NCBI GenBank assembly: GCA_027886175.1 | Contig: JAJNNQ010000006.1 | Location: 6,572,001 to 6,636,000 of the forward strand | From: Phylloscopus collybita | Taxonomy: Eukaryota > Chordata > Aves > Passeriformes > Phylloscopidae | Reading direction: 5' to 3' | DNA length: 64,000 nt | Shown: positions 1 through 12,700 of the stretch, one piece after another | Position numbering within the stretch: the stretch's first letter is position 1 | Layout: the number at the start of each line of letters is the position of its first letter | The notes under the pieces: generated by a model | The model's database searches: none | Told to the model about the DNA's origin: nothing | What the model saw: the letters and a program-made list of their open reading frames with translations, nothing else | Position numbers and translations under genes: made by a program

Positions 1-940
1 AATATTGTTCTGAGACAGTGAGAAAAACAAAACCAGATTAAATATATATTATTTCTAAAACTATATATCTTTAATAAGAGATTTAAATGACAGCACCATA
101 ATAGTAAAAGTCCTTTAAATATCCTACAAAAATCCTTAGGCTTTTCAAAAGAAATTTGGGAAAAATAGTTAAAAAGAAGGAAATATGATTACTTCTAAAT
201 ATTAAAATCTGTCATGGTGACCCAGATGCACTAATATTGCCCAAAATTGTTTAACTAGAGGTGACCAGGAATGCATGCACTTGAAGAAGCAAATTTTTTT
301 TATGAGTAAACATTAGAAATAGCTGAGCATTGAAAAGATTTAATTATCTAATAATTTAAATAGATTTTTGAAATATCATATTTTAATTCATCATAATGGC
401 ATTATGAGATATGGATATGAGAGCATAAAAAGTATTAATTATATTTTGTGTTATTTTAGAAGTTCCTCTGACTGGCTTTTTTTAGATCATGTTTTCTCAA
501 TAGTTATTTATTTTAAATAAAGCTCAACATTGTAACAATTGAAATTGAATTCTTTTCTCACTTGACTACAGCTAAAAATTGTGAAGAATTCACTTGGTTG
601 ATGTAACATATATACCTTTCACTTTCTTTCTTAAGGATTTCATAAATTGTATATCTTAGGGTAGTGAAGCCCACAAATTAACCTCCTGAAGTAATCAATC
701 AAATTGTCAGTTCTCATTTGTGTCTTCTGAATGATGGTACATGAATTCACATAGATTTGATCAGCCTTCAGTAAAATTCACTTAGACCTGTTAGTGGAGG
801 TCAGTTGGGGTTAGACATTATGTGTAAATAACAGGCATTACATAAAAAAAAAATTTTTTTAGGGCTTTGACAGCCCAAATGCTATTTCCCTTCTATCTCT
901 AACAACTCTTCAGTCAAATGTTAGTATTTCTTTTTCTCTG
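1..940. other. Unique AT-rich DNA, no gene seen
   Basis: This stretch is AT-rich with short homopolymers and no open frame of note. I see no repeat family, promoter or RNA gene in it. It is background sequence up to the left edge of the first LTR. Confidence 0.6.
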
Positions 941-1646
941 TGTTGTGGTCTTCTCTGAGTGGGAACTGTGAGGTCTCCTTAGCCTTTTCCTCACAGTCTG
1001 GTCCGGTCATGAAAGTGCTGCGACCTCTCTGAAACATCTTTCAAAAGACACCCAGATTGATGGAGGCACAGGCACTGTCAGGCACAAGAGTGATTTGCTC
1101 TCTGTGCACCCTTAGGTGCAGAGTGATCAGCTATTTGGTGCACTCTCAGGTGCAGAGTGATTTGCTCATTGTGAGGCTGCCTGAGCAGCAGAGCTGTGTT
1201 TGCCACCCCAGGTGATGCAGGAGAAAAAGCAACGAGACCGGGTCATTCAGATATTTTTGCAAAGACTTTATTCAGGGAGTTCGGAGGCTAAAGGAGCCAG
1301 ACGGTCCCAGGGGAGAGGGATTATATAGGGTAGCCAGGGGCAGGGTTTCACAACTTGGCCAATGGGGAAAGGAGTTGGGAAAGGGATCAACCACGGGAAG
1401 GATCCAAAAAGAACCAATCAAGAGGAGTAAAAACCAGGAACAAAAGGAATAAACAATGGGATATGAAACAGTAACATAGAACTGCTAAGGCTCATGGGTT
1501 GAAATATTTTTTCTCACCTTGAACCACAAGGACATCTCTCAAGGGGACTTCCCAAAGGGGAGTCACTGTTAACTGAGTCAGTCTAGAGACTGTGCAATCT
1601 CCAAGGGAGTGAATTGTCCTCTGTGGGTGGTCCATGCACCACCACA
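941..1646 (-). mobile_element. Solo LTR of an endogenous retrovirus, minus strand
   Basis: The segment is much richer in G+C than its flanks. Read on the minus strand it has the parts of a retroviral LTR in order: inverted CCAAT boxes (plus-strand ccaat at 1359-1363 and 1414-1418), a TATA box (rc of ttatata at 1321-1327), and an AATAAA signal about 50 bp downstream (rc of tttatt at 1267-1272). The U5-like part follows. The plus-strand ends are TGTTGTGG (941) and CCACCACA (to 1646), short inverted ends of TG...CA type. Flanking bases (CTCTG and CCCTT) are not a clean target duplication, so the insertion is old or the edges are off by some bases. No primer-binding site or gag/pol follows, which fits a solo LTR. 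The U5-like part carries three spaced copies of AGAGTGAT. Confidence 0.7.
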
Positions 1647-4600
1647 CCCTTTGATATAGAGTTTGCCGTGCCGTGTGTTAAATTGTGTGATTTCCCATTC
1701 GTGCCAAGCATGTCCACATGCCTTCAAATCTTCAGACTCACAGGTTTGGATCTGTTATGAGGACTCTAGCAGAGGATGGAAATGAGGAATTTGGGAAAGG
1801 AAAAAATTCTGTATTGAAGTCCTTTGCTGCTCTTGATGGTTTTATACTATTAGGGTGAAAAAGAACACTAAAAAAAGACCCTTGTTCCTATTAGGTTGTA
1901 ATCCAAAGTGGTGTTGCGATTTGTTGTTGGGTTTTGGTTTTCTCCCTTCCCTGGGGAATATTAGTGCAAATTTTTGAATATATAGAAATTTGGGGTGAGG
2001 TTAATATTTATATAGAGAACCATTTTCTCAATCTGGAAAAAAAGGGACACATACCCATTTGATAATATGTGAATACCTTTTTCATGTAACCTCTAGTAAA
2101 AGTTACTGGGAAATTCTCTCCTATTTTGTCCTAAAATCCCAAGTAATAATTTCTGTTAGTCAGAAAGTAATTTCATTAGTCCCACTTCTAATGTAATCAT
2201 TGTGCATTTCTTAAAAAGAAATAAAATTATTCCTTTAACTTTAGCAAACACGGCACCATTATGCCACAAGAATACAGACAAATTCTGTTTGAAAAATTCT
2301 TTATAGTGAAAAACTTCCTGCTTGCCATTTCCTTTCTGAAAATAAGCTCTGAGATCAAAATATCAGAGCTTAAGTCTACCACAGTTTGATTGAGTTTTTG
2401 TTTCTCTTTCCTTCCATTTTGCTGCTATGCTCAAAACGCGAAAGTTTGGAACATTCTTTGACCTGAATATAAATAACAAAGATCACTGACCTGTAGTCTG
2501 CTCCTCTCTTTATCAACATTAATGGAAAGCTGGGGAGGGAAAGGGAAAATGCATGCTGTTAGCTATTATCTTTACAAATGACTTGCTAGCCTTTTATTTG
2601 TCTTCTTATGCTTCAAACACTCAAAGGATATTTTCAGAATTTCACTAGATAGAGGTTCAATCCTGAGATGACTTGACAAGCTGCATCTTCCTTAAGAGAT
2701 TTTGACATGATATTAAGCCATAGTTACAAGCCAATACTCGAATGTGGAGCCCTGGGGAAATCTTTCCAAAGTGGAACACAACATTTACAGCAGGAGGCAG
2801 GTGTCTGCACCACTGAAGCAAACAACAATATGATATATTTAGTATCGAAAATGGAAGCAAAACTACTGTCTCTTTACCACTGGGGAAAATGGAAGAGGTT
2901 GAATGAGAAAAAAAGCATCCTTTTCAGCTCTGGAGAATTTTAATTTACTGACAGAATGAAATATAGTCTCATCACGGCAGGTGCAGCAAGTGCCAGGTGC
3001 TGTTCACAATATTGTCTTTGAATTTATGTGTTTTCGAAACATTGAGAGGATGTGAAGCAGCTGCAATGGCCATGTGGAGAGAAAGCAAAGAGCTTTTAAT
3101 TAGCAATAAGAGGGCTGTTAATTTCTTTTAGGAGCTGACTTTGCTTCACACTCATATCAGAACCTCAGCAGGAACTCTGTGCAGTCCTAAACACACAAAG
3201 AAAATCAAGTAAGCCATGTGCTACAGCAGATTTAAAGTAGAAGTGAAATAAGGCTCTGGCTGTCAGCTAAAGAAATTCTTGGCAATTTCAATTTTCAGAT
3301 TGAGAAATGAGATTCACAGATGAGGGACTGCACAAAGATTTTAAAATTTCAGTGCAATTGCTAACCCAAGTGGTGCATAATAAAACACTCAGAGATCACA
3401 GTAAAAAAATGTATCAGTCTAGCTATGGGATTCCTGCCAAAACCTAATACAGTAGTTGTTTGAACTGAAGTAAATGCTGGAAACCAAATACTGAGATAAA
3501 TCAGAATCCGAGAAATGTTACGTGAGACTACATCTGAGATACCAAACCACTGGCACAAATACCAACTTTGTGCAGTCTTGGATGAAGAATTTAAGGTTTT
3601 TGAAGTCTGACAGCCAGTACTGCCAAGGTCCAGTCTCTCTGGAAAACATAAAGATGACTTGCCATCAGAGAAAGTCAGAAGTTGCATTGGTTTCAATACT
3701 GTAAGCCTCAAAAAGAACAATGAAATATTCTTTTTTACACTATATCCTCTATTTTTATGCTAAGAGTACCAGTGTGTGGCAATCACAGCTTTTCATCATC
3801 GGTGATGTCTACTCGTCTGTAATTTGGGGATTTTTTCAAATGAGTTTGAAATATTTGAAATCTGAAGGGATATTATTCCCCCTACTGACATAAATGTTAA
3901 AATTGTGTGAAGTGTTATTGAATGACAGGGAAAATGAGTTATCAATATCTAAACAAACAGTCTAAACTCCTTGAGATAAGTTGAGATGTTTCTGGTAAGT
4001 TTGCGGGTTTGTAAATCCCAGTATGCTCAGTAGTTTCTATTTAATATCCAAGGAAATACAGAACCACTTACTGTATATAGGAGATGTCTCCTTACTATTT
4101 TCTTTGGATGTTATTTTAAAATGAGATTTATTTATGTTTACCTTTATGTTGCATTAAAGATCACTGAGGTGCAAAAAGTTAAACATGTTCATGAATCTTT
4201 ACAAAGCAGGGAATTATATATTAAATTCATGCAAATAAGGAGGGTATAATAGGTCAGGACTACAGTTTTTAATTTAATCTTTCATTATGCAGCATAAATT
4301 AGCATGATTAATTTATGGGGACACAAAGAAATTAAAAGGAGGACAACTGATAATGTATCCTTTACCCAAAGACAACCTTTCAAGATAAAACAAGACTCAC
4401 TCTGCTTTGTCAAGTCAAATGTCCATCTATTCTTCACATTCTTATCTAGTATATAGTAGTAATGTGCTATTTAGATTTTCTCCTTCTAATATTAGAAAAT
4501 AATAAGCAGTTTCATGTATTGATTTTACACCTGTATCAAATAAGTATAAGGATAAATGAATCAGGGTCAATTAGCTGGCTTCCTGATGTAATGTAACAAA

Positions 4601-4762
4601 TGTGGAGTTTTTCGTTAGTCAAATTGAACTGAGGGATACAACATTAACTGCTAAGTATTTCTGTGCTGTTATGAGATGGTGTACAAAATACTATATATTA
4701 ATAAGAGAACAAATTAATTAGAGATTAAACACTGTCCATGTGGGAGAATTCCATTTATTATG
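1647..4762. other. Unique DNA, no gene seen
   Basis: There is no supported gene. Open frames at 2657-2943 and 3361-3720 overlap on both strands and look like chance. The part near 3030-3160 has balanced base composition with TTAATTAGCAATA-type homeodomain motifs and could be a conserved non-coding element. That is only an impression from composition. Confidence 0.5.
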
Positions 4763-4767
4763 CCTAC

Positions 4768-5004
4768 TGTTGTCAATCCCCTGCCTGTTTTGAGAAGCAG
4801 AATTCCTGTGTAGAGATAATTGACTCTCACAGCCATGCTTGAGCCTCCCTGGTCGCTAGGATGAGCTGAGCCTAACTGAGCCTGTGTTGTGTCTCTGCTG
4901 CCCAGCACTGCCAGTGAAATAAATAAATGAAATAAATCTGCTCTTTGCCTTTCAGCTGTGGTTTGGTGGTTGCCTTTGGTTATCTGTGTTTGGTGATTCA
5001 CACA
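4768..5004 (+). mobile_element. Short LTR-like insertion, plus strand
   Basis: The segment starts TGTTGTC and ends CACACA. It is flanked by CCTAC (4763-4767) and CCTAT (5005-5009), a possible 5-bp target duplication with one mismatch. It has a polyadenylation signal AATAAA at 4931-4936, followed by a CT/GT-rich U5-like tail (ctgctctttgcctttcag). It is richer in G+C than the neighbouring DNA. The unit is short (237 bp) for an LTR and no clear TATA box was found, so it may be truncated or another kind of retroposon. The minus-strand open frame across it is not a gene. Confidence 0.42.
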
Positions 5005-5009
5005 CCTAT

Positions 5010-8000
5010 CTGTGTATAGGTAAGACTTGAGAATACACACCAACCGTTTCCTACTTTTTTAATTTTAACAGTATTTGAGCTAAGGTATGCATAAACCAGT
5101 AGGGCTTATTTTTACAAAAATCAGTGTGTTCTATATTTCTATTTTTATCTATTTTATGAGGTTTTTTTTTTCTTTTTTCCTAAAATGTCTAAGAACAATC
5201 CAGTCATTTATTTATATCCAAATACATTCAGAGATGGAATTTTATGCTAAGTGCTTGTGATTATGTACTTGTTTAGAAATCAGAGAAATAACATTCTCAG
5301 TGGCAACACACTAATTCAAAACTGATTTTCAATGTTACAGGCCAATCAGTTCCACTGCTGTCTCATTTCTCCATATTAAAATCCCCCCTTGACTCGCTTC
5401 TTCAGGATGATCTTGCTAAATGGATCACTGTAACGGTTTGACACCTGTTAATGTTTTCAACATGTGGTCACATGATTATGATTCATCTTTTAATAACTGC
5501 TGTCTGTTACGAGGAAATCACACTATGACTGGTGAAGGAAGTCACATCTTTGCTTCGTTAGGTGAACCACCTCCAACATGAAAGTACAGGTCAACAGTTT
5601 TGGTAGGAATAGGAAGTTTGGTAACTAAACAAAGTTTTTCATGTCCCTCATCTCTCAGCACATCACTCCCTGTCCAATTTATATTTGACAAAAAATGCTT
5701 ATGACATATCTCAGAACTTATCCTCACCCCTACTCTCATACACTGATAGAAGTGATAAAAGAAGAGCTTCATCACTTGACAATATTTTTTCATATTTCTT
5801 GTGCCCCTTTGTGTAGCAAGGACTTGCATTTACCAGAACCTATGAAACAGGACCAAAGTGAGATCCTGCAACAATTGTCAGTGTCTTTAAGCTCTTCTCA
5901 GAAGATGGAAACTGCCAAAATTAGCATCTTCAGCTACCTGAGAAGTTCATTTCTAAGCATACAACTTACTATTGTAGTCATTAAATAGGAGGAGTTCTTA
6001 GATATGGAGCATGGGGGTTATTCAATTAAGGTAGGTCTATCACTAACATATAATTTTGTATTTGGATCATGGATTGTTTATTTTTAATGCAGAAACTATT
6101 TACATCACACAGTGACTGTCTCTGCATTCATTCACTGACAGCCAGGCAAGTGCAGGCAGCCCAGGTCTGCACACTTTGTTACCCAGCCCGACTGCAAAAG
6201 AACACTTGTGTTTCCAAGTGACTGCTGCAGTTCTATTTATTCTACTTCAGAAATGCAGGATGAGTGTAGTCACCCCATGCTCCATTTAATCAGTAGAAGG
6301 ATGGCCAAGGGAGATGGTGTAAGTGTGTGGCAATTACTGCTTCTACATCTCAGGTATGTGGTCACCCACTGATTTAATGGAAACTGTAAGCGACCTTAAT
6401 GCAACAGCTTGTCCTAGTGAAGAGGTTGCATAAATATTAATGTGATTTCTAAGCCATAACCCATATACATTTTTTAAAATTAAATGTATATACTCCATGT
6501 GTGCTGATGCTGAAATACATTTATTATATGGTTAGCTGCTGAAATTCTATTGTAATTCTCTGTGGCTCAGTTAATTTCAGACATTTCAGCTCAAGCTGCA
6601 GTAATCTAAGGCAGAGGTGAAATTCAGGCCAGAGAATTCTTAGTGAATGGTAAAACATCATGTACTGTTCACTGTGCAATTAACACATCTTTCTTTGAGC
6701 TGGAAGAGATAATTTGGCCATGACTCTGTGGACAGAAATCACTGACCTATTCAATAGTGTGAGATGAACTGGAACCACTTGTTGTTCTTGTTTTGTTTCT
6801 AAACTGTGTTCTCTGGGATTTACGCCTACAGAACCATGCACTTTTGTTTAATTCAGTGTTCTGGCAGCTTCATGTGCTGATTTCTGTTTTTAAGCTACAT
6901 CTTGACAGAATTAAGGTTAAAGATTTCCTTGGAGACTGGAAAGGGAAAATAAATTAATTCCTTCAGGCTATGGGGGAACCGTGCTGTTCTTTGTTGTCTT
7001 TCTTTGCTTAACATATCCTTAGTATGCCTTTGAGTGTGAGTTTGTAAGCATTGTATCTAACCTGGATCCTAATATGATATATGAAATATTTAGAAGTAAA
7101 TACTTCTATTATGAAGAAAAGTGAAGAGAGTCTGTAGCCTACTGTGGAAGGAGCAATAGTTCACAGTTTTGGGAATAACACTGATAATCATTTGTGCTGA
7201 AGCATGCAAAAATTAATACAAACCTTAGATACAGATGCAGAATGCCTAGAGGATGAAGGACCCGGACCAAAATGGGTAAAAAAGGATTTTTAATGCTACT
7301 ATATACTATTTCCTCTTCATTACACACTCACTTGCATTTGTATCAAAATTCTTTCTAGAGCTTTCACCAATATTAGCCTAAACCACCCAGTATAGTGCTG
7401 TAAAGGTAAATATAGCTCAAGTCACAGCACTCCAGAGAGACTGGTAGCTAGTGCAGCTCAGAGAAACAATAAAATGACAGTTTACAAACAGCTCTTAATC
7501 ACGTCATAGTCTACATCAGTTAGATATCTTCTTGTGGGTCACCCAGAAAGAACTGGAAGTCCAACTTAAATGAACCCAAGGGAGAGAATTTAATTTTTAA
7601 TTTGCTTAATAGATCCATGGTGTTTTTGGTCCATGGGTCTTGTGCTGCATATGGCTTGTAACTGAATGCTATTTCTGTCTTCTATTGCTTTTTTGGCCAG
7701 GAATGGGAGGAGCTTTCCCTCACATGGGATGCTGGGTAAACCAACTCTCCAGCTTAGGAGGACAGTGAACTAGTCAGTGTTTCAATACTTATCAAAAGAT
7801 GAAAGAAGTATTTGCTCTTTTCCCAGGTACTAGGTATTGCCATTTTTTTAACAGTTGTCTCTTTCCACTTCTGTTTTGGAGGATGACACAACCTAATTTA
7901 TTCCATCCATCATACAATGAACTTGACACAGTCTTCCATCAGTCTGTTACAGTTATGCTGGACTTAAAGTGAATAGCTAATGCAAACTTATTTGGAAGAA

Positions 8001-8511
8001 TGAATAAAGGGGTATGAACCTTTCTCTTCTAGGTTGGTGAACTGAGATCCAATGAAAAACAATAGTCTTTTCTGAAAGAGACCATAAATGTAGCATTTCT
8101 GTCCCAAAACAAGTTAATCTTAATTTCTTTGACATTCATTGACACTGCTGATGTTGGGAAAAAAAAAAAAAAAAAAAAAGAGACTAAATTGCTGAAATAT
8201 GGAGAATGGGCTAAGCAGCAATTAGTTTTAACATTTAATGCTGGTAGGAAAGTGTAATTCACAAATATTGCTAGACATTTTTTCATGCATACAAAAGTTA
8301 GGAAAAATGAGAGAGTAATTGGAAATATTTTCAAACTACAAAATTTGCTCATGCAGCCTAAAGCCCTGCAGTCCCCCAAAAGGTGCAATTTTAACATGTC
8401 CTTACTAGAATTGACTTCTGTACACATTTATCTCTTTCTGTAATAGTCTGCTTCATTATCTGAATTGGTATTTCCATACTAGTGTTATGTTTCAGTATAA
8501 AATATATCTTG
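5010..8511. other. Unique DNA with one poly(A) tract, no gene seen
   Basis: There is no supported coding region. A 21-base A run lies at 8159-8179. The part around 6520-6730 is less AT-rich and looks constrained (TTAGCTGCTGAAATTC, CTGTGGCTCAGTTAATTTC), as non-coding conserved elements often do. No repeat family was recognised. Confidence 0.45.
8159..8179. repeat. Poly(A) tract, 21 A
   Basis: An uninterrupted run of A. No retroposon body was recognised beside it, so it is called only as a homopolymer. The minus-strand open frame crossing it reads the tract as poly-Phe and is an artefact. Confidence 0.9.
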
Positions 8512-8516
8512 AGGTC

Positions 8517-9286
8517 TGTCTTGGTTTGGAAAGACAGATTATCTGACAGGGAAAGCTGGAGTTTCCCTTAGAATGGGGAATGTAAACTCTCACTCCCGCC
8601 AAATTATATTTTTACAATTAAGGGCTTTCAGGCAAAGATTTGGAAATAGGAATAACAGTTCTTTACTAGGAATACTAACAATACAAACGTAGTAGAAAGA
8701 CAAAACCACCCAACCACACCAAGAAACAAACAACAATTTTGGAAAATCCTGACAGATTCAGGGCTACAACCTGACTCCCTGTTGGTCAGGGAGTTAGAAG
8801 CAGTCCAAAAAAAAAAGAGTCCTCCTGGAGTGGCAGAGGTGGTTCTGTTGGACTAGAGATGATCCCGTAGTGTCCAGTGGTGGTGAGAAGGGGTCCAGTG
8901 GTGGTGAGAAGGGATCCAGTTTTCCTCCAGGAATCAGGAGAAGCTGGATGCCTTCTCATTCTTGTGGCTCAGTTTTATCCAGGTAGGAAGGGTTGGCTCT
9001 CCCCACTGGGTGGAGCATCTCCCAATAGGATGATGTAATGTGGATGTACTGCTTTGGGGAGGGTATAGTTTAGGGATGTGTTAGTTTGGGGAGGTGTTAA
9101 TGGCCCATTAGCAGACAACTATCTCCCTGGAGGGAAGACAGATGTGGTGAAACAGATAAGAAACAATGCCCTACAGTTGGCCCATTGACAAAAGGCACCC
9201 GCCCTACTCCTCCCAGAGTAAAGAATAACAGCACTTTCAGGAGATGAAAATAGAATACACATTTTTGTTTTCCATAACCCAGGACA
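8517..9286 (-). mobile_element. ERVL-type solo LTR, copy 1 (770 bp)
   Basis: The plus-strand ends are TGTCTTGG (8517) and CCCAGGACA (to 9286), a TG...CA pair with inverted TGTC/GACA termini. AGGTC flanks it exactly on both sides (8512-8516 and 9287-9291). A 5-bp target duplication is the size known for ERVL-class elements. It aligns by eye along its whole length, in reverse complement, with the copy at 29861-30592. In that copy the TATA-like and AGTAAA signals read on the plus strand, so copy 1 reads on the minus strand. No internal gag or pol sequence follows, so this is a solo LTR left by recombination between LTRs. It differs from copy 2 by a 21-bp tandem duplication at 8872-8913. Confidence 0.9.
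8872..8913. repeat. 21-bp tandem duplication inside LTR copy 1
   Basis: The unit beginning GTCCAGTGGTGG occurs at 8872-8892 and again at 8893-8913, nearly identical. The related LTR at 29861-30592 has only one such unit. The duplication therefore arose in this copy or its subfamily. Confidence 0.85.
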
Positions 9287-9588
9287 AGGTCTAAAGAGAT
9301 AAGGAATATGAGAGAAATAACTGTCCTTCTGACTTCCTTGTTTTTCTTTTCACATGGCTTCCTTGGGATTTTACCTATCCCCAAAGACAAGCCTCTAGTC
9401 TGAGAAATGTAGAAGTGTCATCAAGGGATGTCTGTGCATCATTTCTGATTGATACAAAAATATCTCAGGTAACAGAACCAACAAAGATTTTGATAAGCTT
9501 TCCTCAAAGAACAGTCCTGCAACAGATCAACCCTTTCATGTCCTTGCCTTTATCCTGGTCTTTTAATTCCTCAATTGATTTGATAGAG

Positions 9589-9621
9589 GGATGGATGGAT
9601 GGATGGATGGATGGATGGATG

Positions 9622-9661
<40 letters not shown>
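9589..9661. repeat. Compound microsatellite (GGAT)n(GATA)n
   Basis: About nine GGAT units run straight into about nine to ten GATA units without interruption. Open frames on both strands across it are repeat artefacts. Such pure tetranucleotide arrays are usually length-variable between individuals. Confidence 0.97.
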
Positions 9662-9744
9662 TTTTCCTAAATCAAATGTATCAAAATTAGGTAAAAATCC
9701 TCTAACCAGCTTTCCAAAGAGGAAAAAGCTGCAGAAGACCACTG

Positions 9745-9798
9745 GCATTACCCCAGTTTGTAACCAACATTGGGCATTACCCCAGTTTGTAACCAACA
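9745..9798. repeat. 29-bp tandem duplication
   Basis: A unit starting GCATTACCCCAGTTTG occurs at 9745-9773 and again at 9774-9798 (the second copy is slightly shorter). The copies appear identical, so the duplication is recent. Confidence 0.9.
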
Positions 9799-12700
9799 AG
9801 AGCATGGATGTTTTAGACTTATCTTTTCAATAAGCATCCTCAGTTTCTAGAAGTTTTCTAGAATGAAATAACCTATTCAAATACCGTTCTGATTTGAAAA
9901 ATTCTCTTGTGAACCATAAAACATGTATCTAATCTCTTCCTCCTTGTGAAAACTAAGCTGTATAAAAAAGATGTCTCTCCTTCAGTTTTACCGTATGAAA
10001 AATTGAATTCGAAATCTGTAAAGGAATAAATTCGAGATGTTAATATTTTTTAGCGTGTAAGGCCTGTTGATCATTTAAGAAACTTTCATGAGCTATTGAT
10101 AGTTTAACCAACTACTCTAAATCATTTGAGCTGCAGAAATTGATGATGCAAGAAGTAGATTAGGTCTGAGTGGTAAATATCTAACCTGACACTGGTACAT
10201 GTATGTGTCAATTTTGCACCTTTCTTGGAAATGTCCTGAGATGGTATTGAGCTCCAGATTAGCTCACCTTGTTGTACATATATGTAGATAAATTCAGGTA
10301 ATCACATTCAAGGGAAAATTCAGTTTACCCTGAAGGCTCAGTTCAGGTCAGGCAATGGAGTAGCTCCATTCAGCTGCTTGAGCAGCTGACAGACTGTGTG
10401 CACCTTTTGGGTTGACCACTGCTGCTCCCGTCCACCAAATCAGAAAGACCCATGTCTTCTGTGCAACTTGTACCATATCTCTAAGTCTTATTCAGGAATT
10501 TAGTACACCATAAGACATCATAAATGAAACTGGACCTCTAAGTTTAGGCAAATTAGATTAAACGCTTTGTGAATTATTGGTTGAATCACTGCTCATACTA
10601 ATTTGACAGCCCTGTTTAGAAATCATCACAGAATGTAAGACTTAAATAGGGATATTTACATCTAAATGCTTCATTAAGTATCTGGAGGCTGAATCAAAAA
10701 AAAATTGCCTAAAATAGACGTTGAGTATTACCTAAAATGAGATATCCACAAAATCCATATAGGTGGGCAGAGATGATTTATGAAATCCTGAGTACTTTAA
10801 ACTGAACCGACTTAAACCTTCACTCTAAAACTGAAATTCAGGTCTCATGAGTGGCAAAACTAATATGGATATCTTTAATAGGTAGCTACAGATTTTTCTT
10901 CTCTGGCATAATAAAAAGTCAGGATGAAATTACAATTAAGATTAAACTTTTTCTATGAAGCTGAAAAAGGTTATTCTCTTAAGTCTGGAAATTTAATTAT
11001 TATTTCCTTCTGCTAATTTATACAGACATTCTACTATCTGTTATTTGTATGATAAATTTTTAAAGTTAATGGTTTTCCCTGGAAAATACTTCAAAAGCGT
11101 CAATGCAGACTAAAGTCTTGATCTTCCTTGTATGTGGTAGAGAATTTTTTTAGGAAGTTCAGAGTGAGTTTAAAGTAGCAGGTGTAGAACTCTAGAAGTA
11201 GGCAGTTCTCCAGCAGTAGTATGTATGATAATTATTCAAATTGCCCAAAGATATTTTGTTAGTGTAATCTGTTTATATATTCCCTCTTTTTAATATTTAC
11301 ACTGATAAGAGCTTCACAGATATAATTATTCTCCATGGAAATAATCAAGATAATTAATATACTTAGTTGAAAACATGCAAAAATGCATCATAAAATGCTT
11401 CACTAGTGTTTTTATCATGATTTTACATATCAGTAATGTATAACAGGCCTGGTTCTTCCTACTTTGAAATCTATGGGAATTTTGCCATTAAATTCAGTAG
11501 GAAGAAAATCAGGTCCAATATGAATATTTGAGTATTATGTTGAAAGTTTAAGTACTCTTTAGAACTAAAATAATACTCTATGGTATTTCTAAAAGGAAAA
11601 TTTGAAGAAAAAAAAAAGACTATTTAATGTGCTTTCTTACTCTAATATTCTCTTTTTCATTGTTAGAAGTACTGGCCTTGATTTGCTTTTAACATTAAGC
11701 CTTAAAGCTATTTTCAGTTTCTGAAAACTTGAAGGTAAATGAACAACAGATTTTTCCAACTGAATTAATGTGATGCAATCTTGAAGCTAGAGAAAATGTA
11801 CTTGCTGAACATCCTGGGCTCAAAACCAAGGCATTTTCTGGGCAAAAAGAGACTTAAGGACAGGTATCTATCTAGTCCCTCTGATTTCTAAACTAACATA
11901 CAGTATGTTACCTTTGAATACTCCATAATGTGGCACCTTGCTAGGCATTTATTTCAACAGATTTTCTTTCTCTGTTTGGCATTTTGCTCTCGTTTTCTCT
12001 GGGGATGGGGCATTTTATTTCCCTAAATTCAAGAGCTGGCTTCTATTGCTCTTTCGTCATCTCTCATGCTTCTTTCTTTCTAATTTTTTCTCTCTGTCAT
12101 GATCTTGTTTCTGGATTTATCACTTTTCACCTATTACAAACTAAGATTGATCATATATATCTAAGACGTCCTAATGGCTTGGATGAATCTTATATTTTAA
12201 ATATAATTTTTCTAACATTTATGAAGAAAACTGAATAATGGAGACATTAATGAAGATGACTGGATTTTTATTGAAACAAAGGAATTGTAGGCTTGTCCTT
12301 CTTTCCAACACTGTATTTTTAAAGGAATGCTTAGACCCTGAACACACCTTGACAGATCCAAAAACTCTACTAACATGTGTGTGCATCTGCTATGGGAAAA
12401 GAACTAAACTCTGCTCTTATTTCAAGGTTTGGGACGGGGTTTGATTTTTTGGGTTGGGGTATATTTTTTTGCTTGCTTAGGTATTTTTTTTATTTTGGCT
12501 TGGGGTTTTGGGGTTTTTTTGGAATAAACATACAATTACTGAAGTGCATTACAACTTATGGAGGATATGAAGTAAGAGAAGAAAATATATTTACTTAAGC
12601 AGAGTAATTATCTAGCAGAAGTCGGTACACTGACTATTCACAGGAATAAATCTACTCTATGTGTGCTGGAGTGTTGAGAAATTCCAAGAGTAATGTTCTC

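Noticed and set aside
8029..8427. 132-codon minus-strand frame
   Set aside because: It crosses the poly(A) tract, has no start or splice context and shows no recognisable domain.
9415..9805. Open frames with repeated Trp-Met-Asp and Ser-Ile-Tyr-Leu
   Set aside because: Translation of the GGAT/GATA microsatellite.
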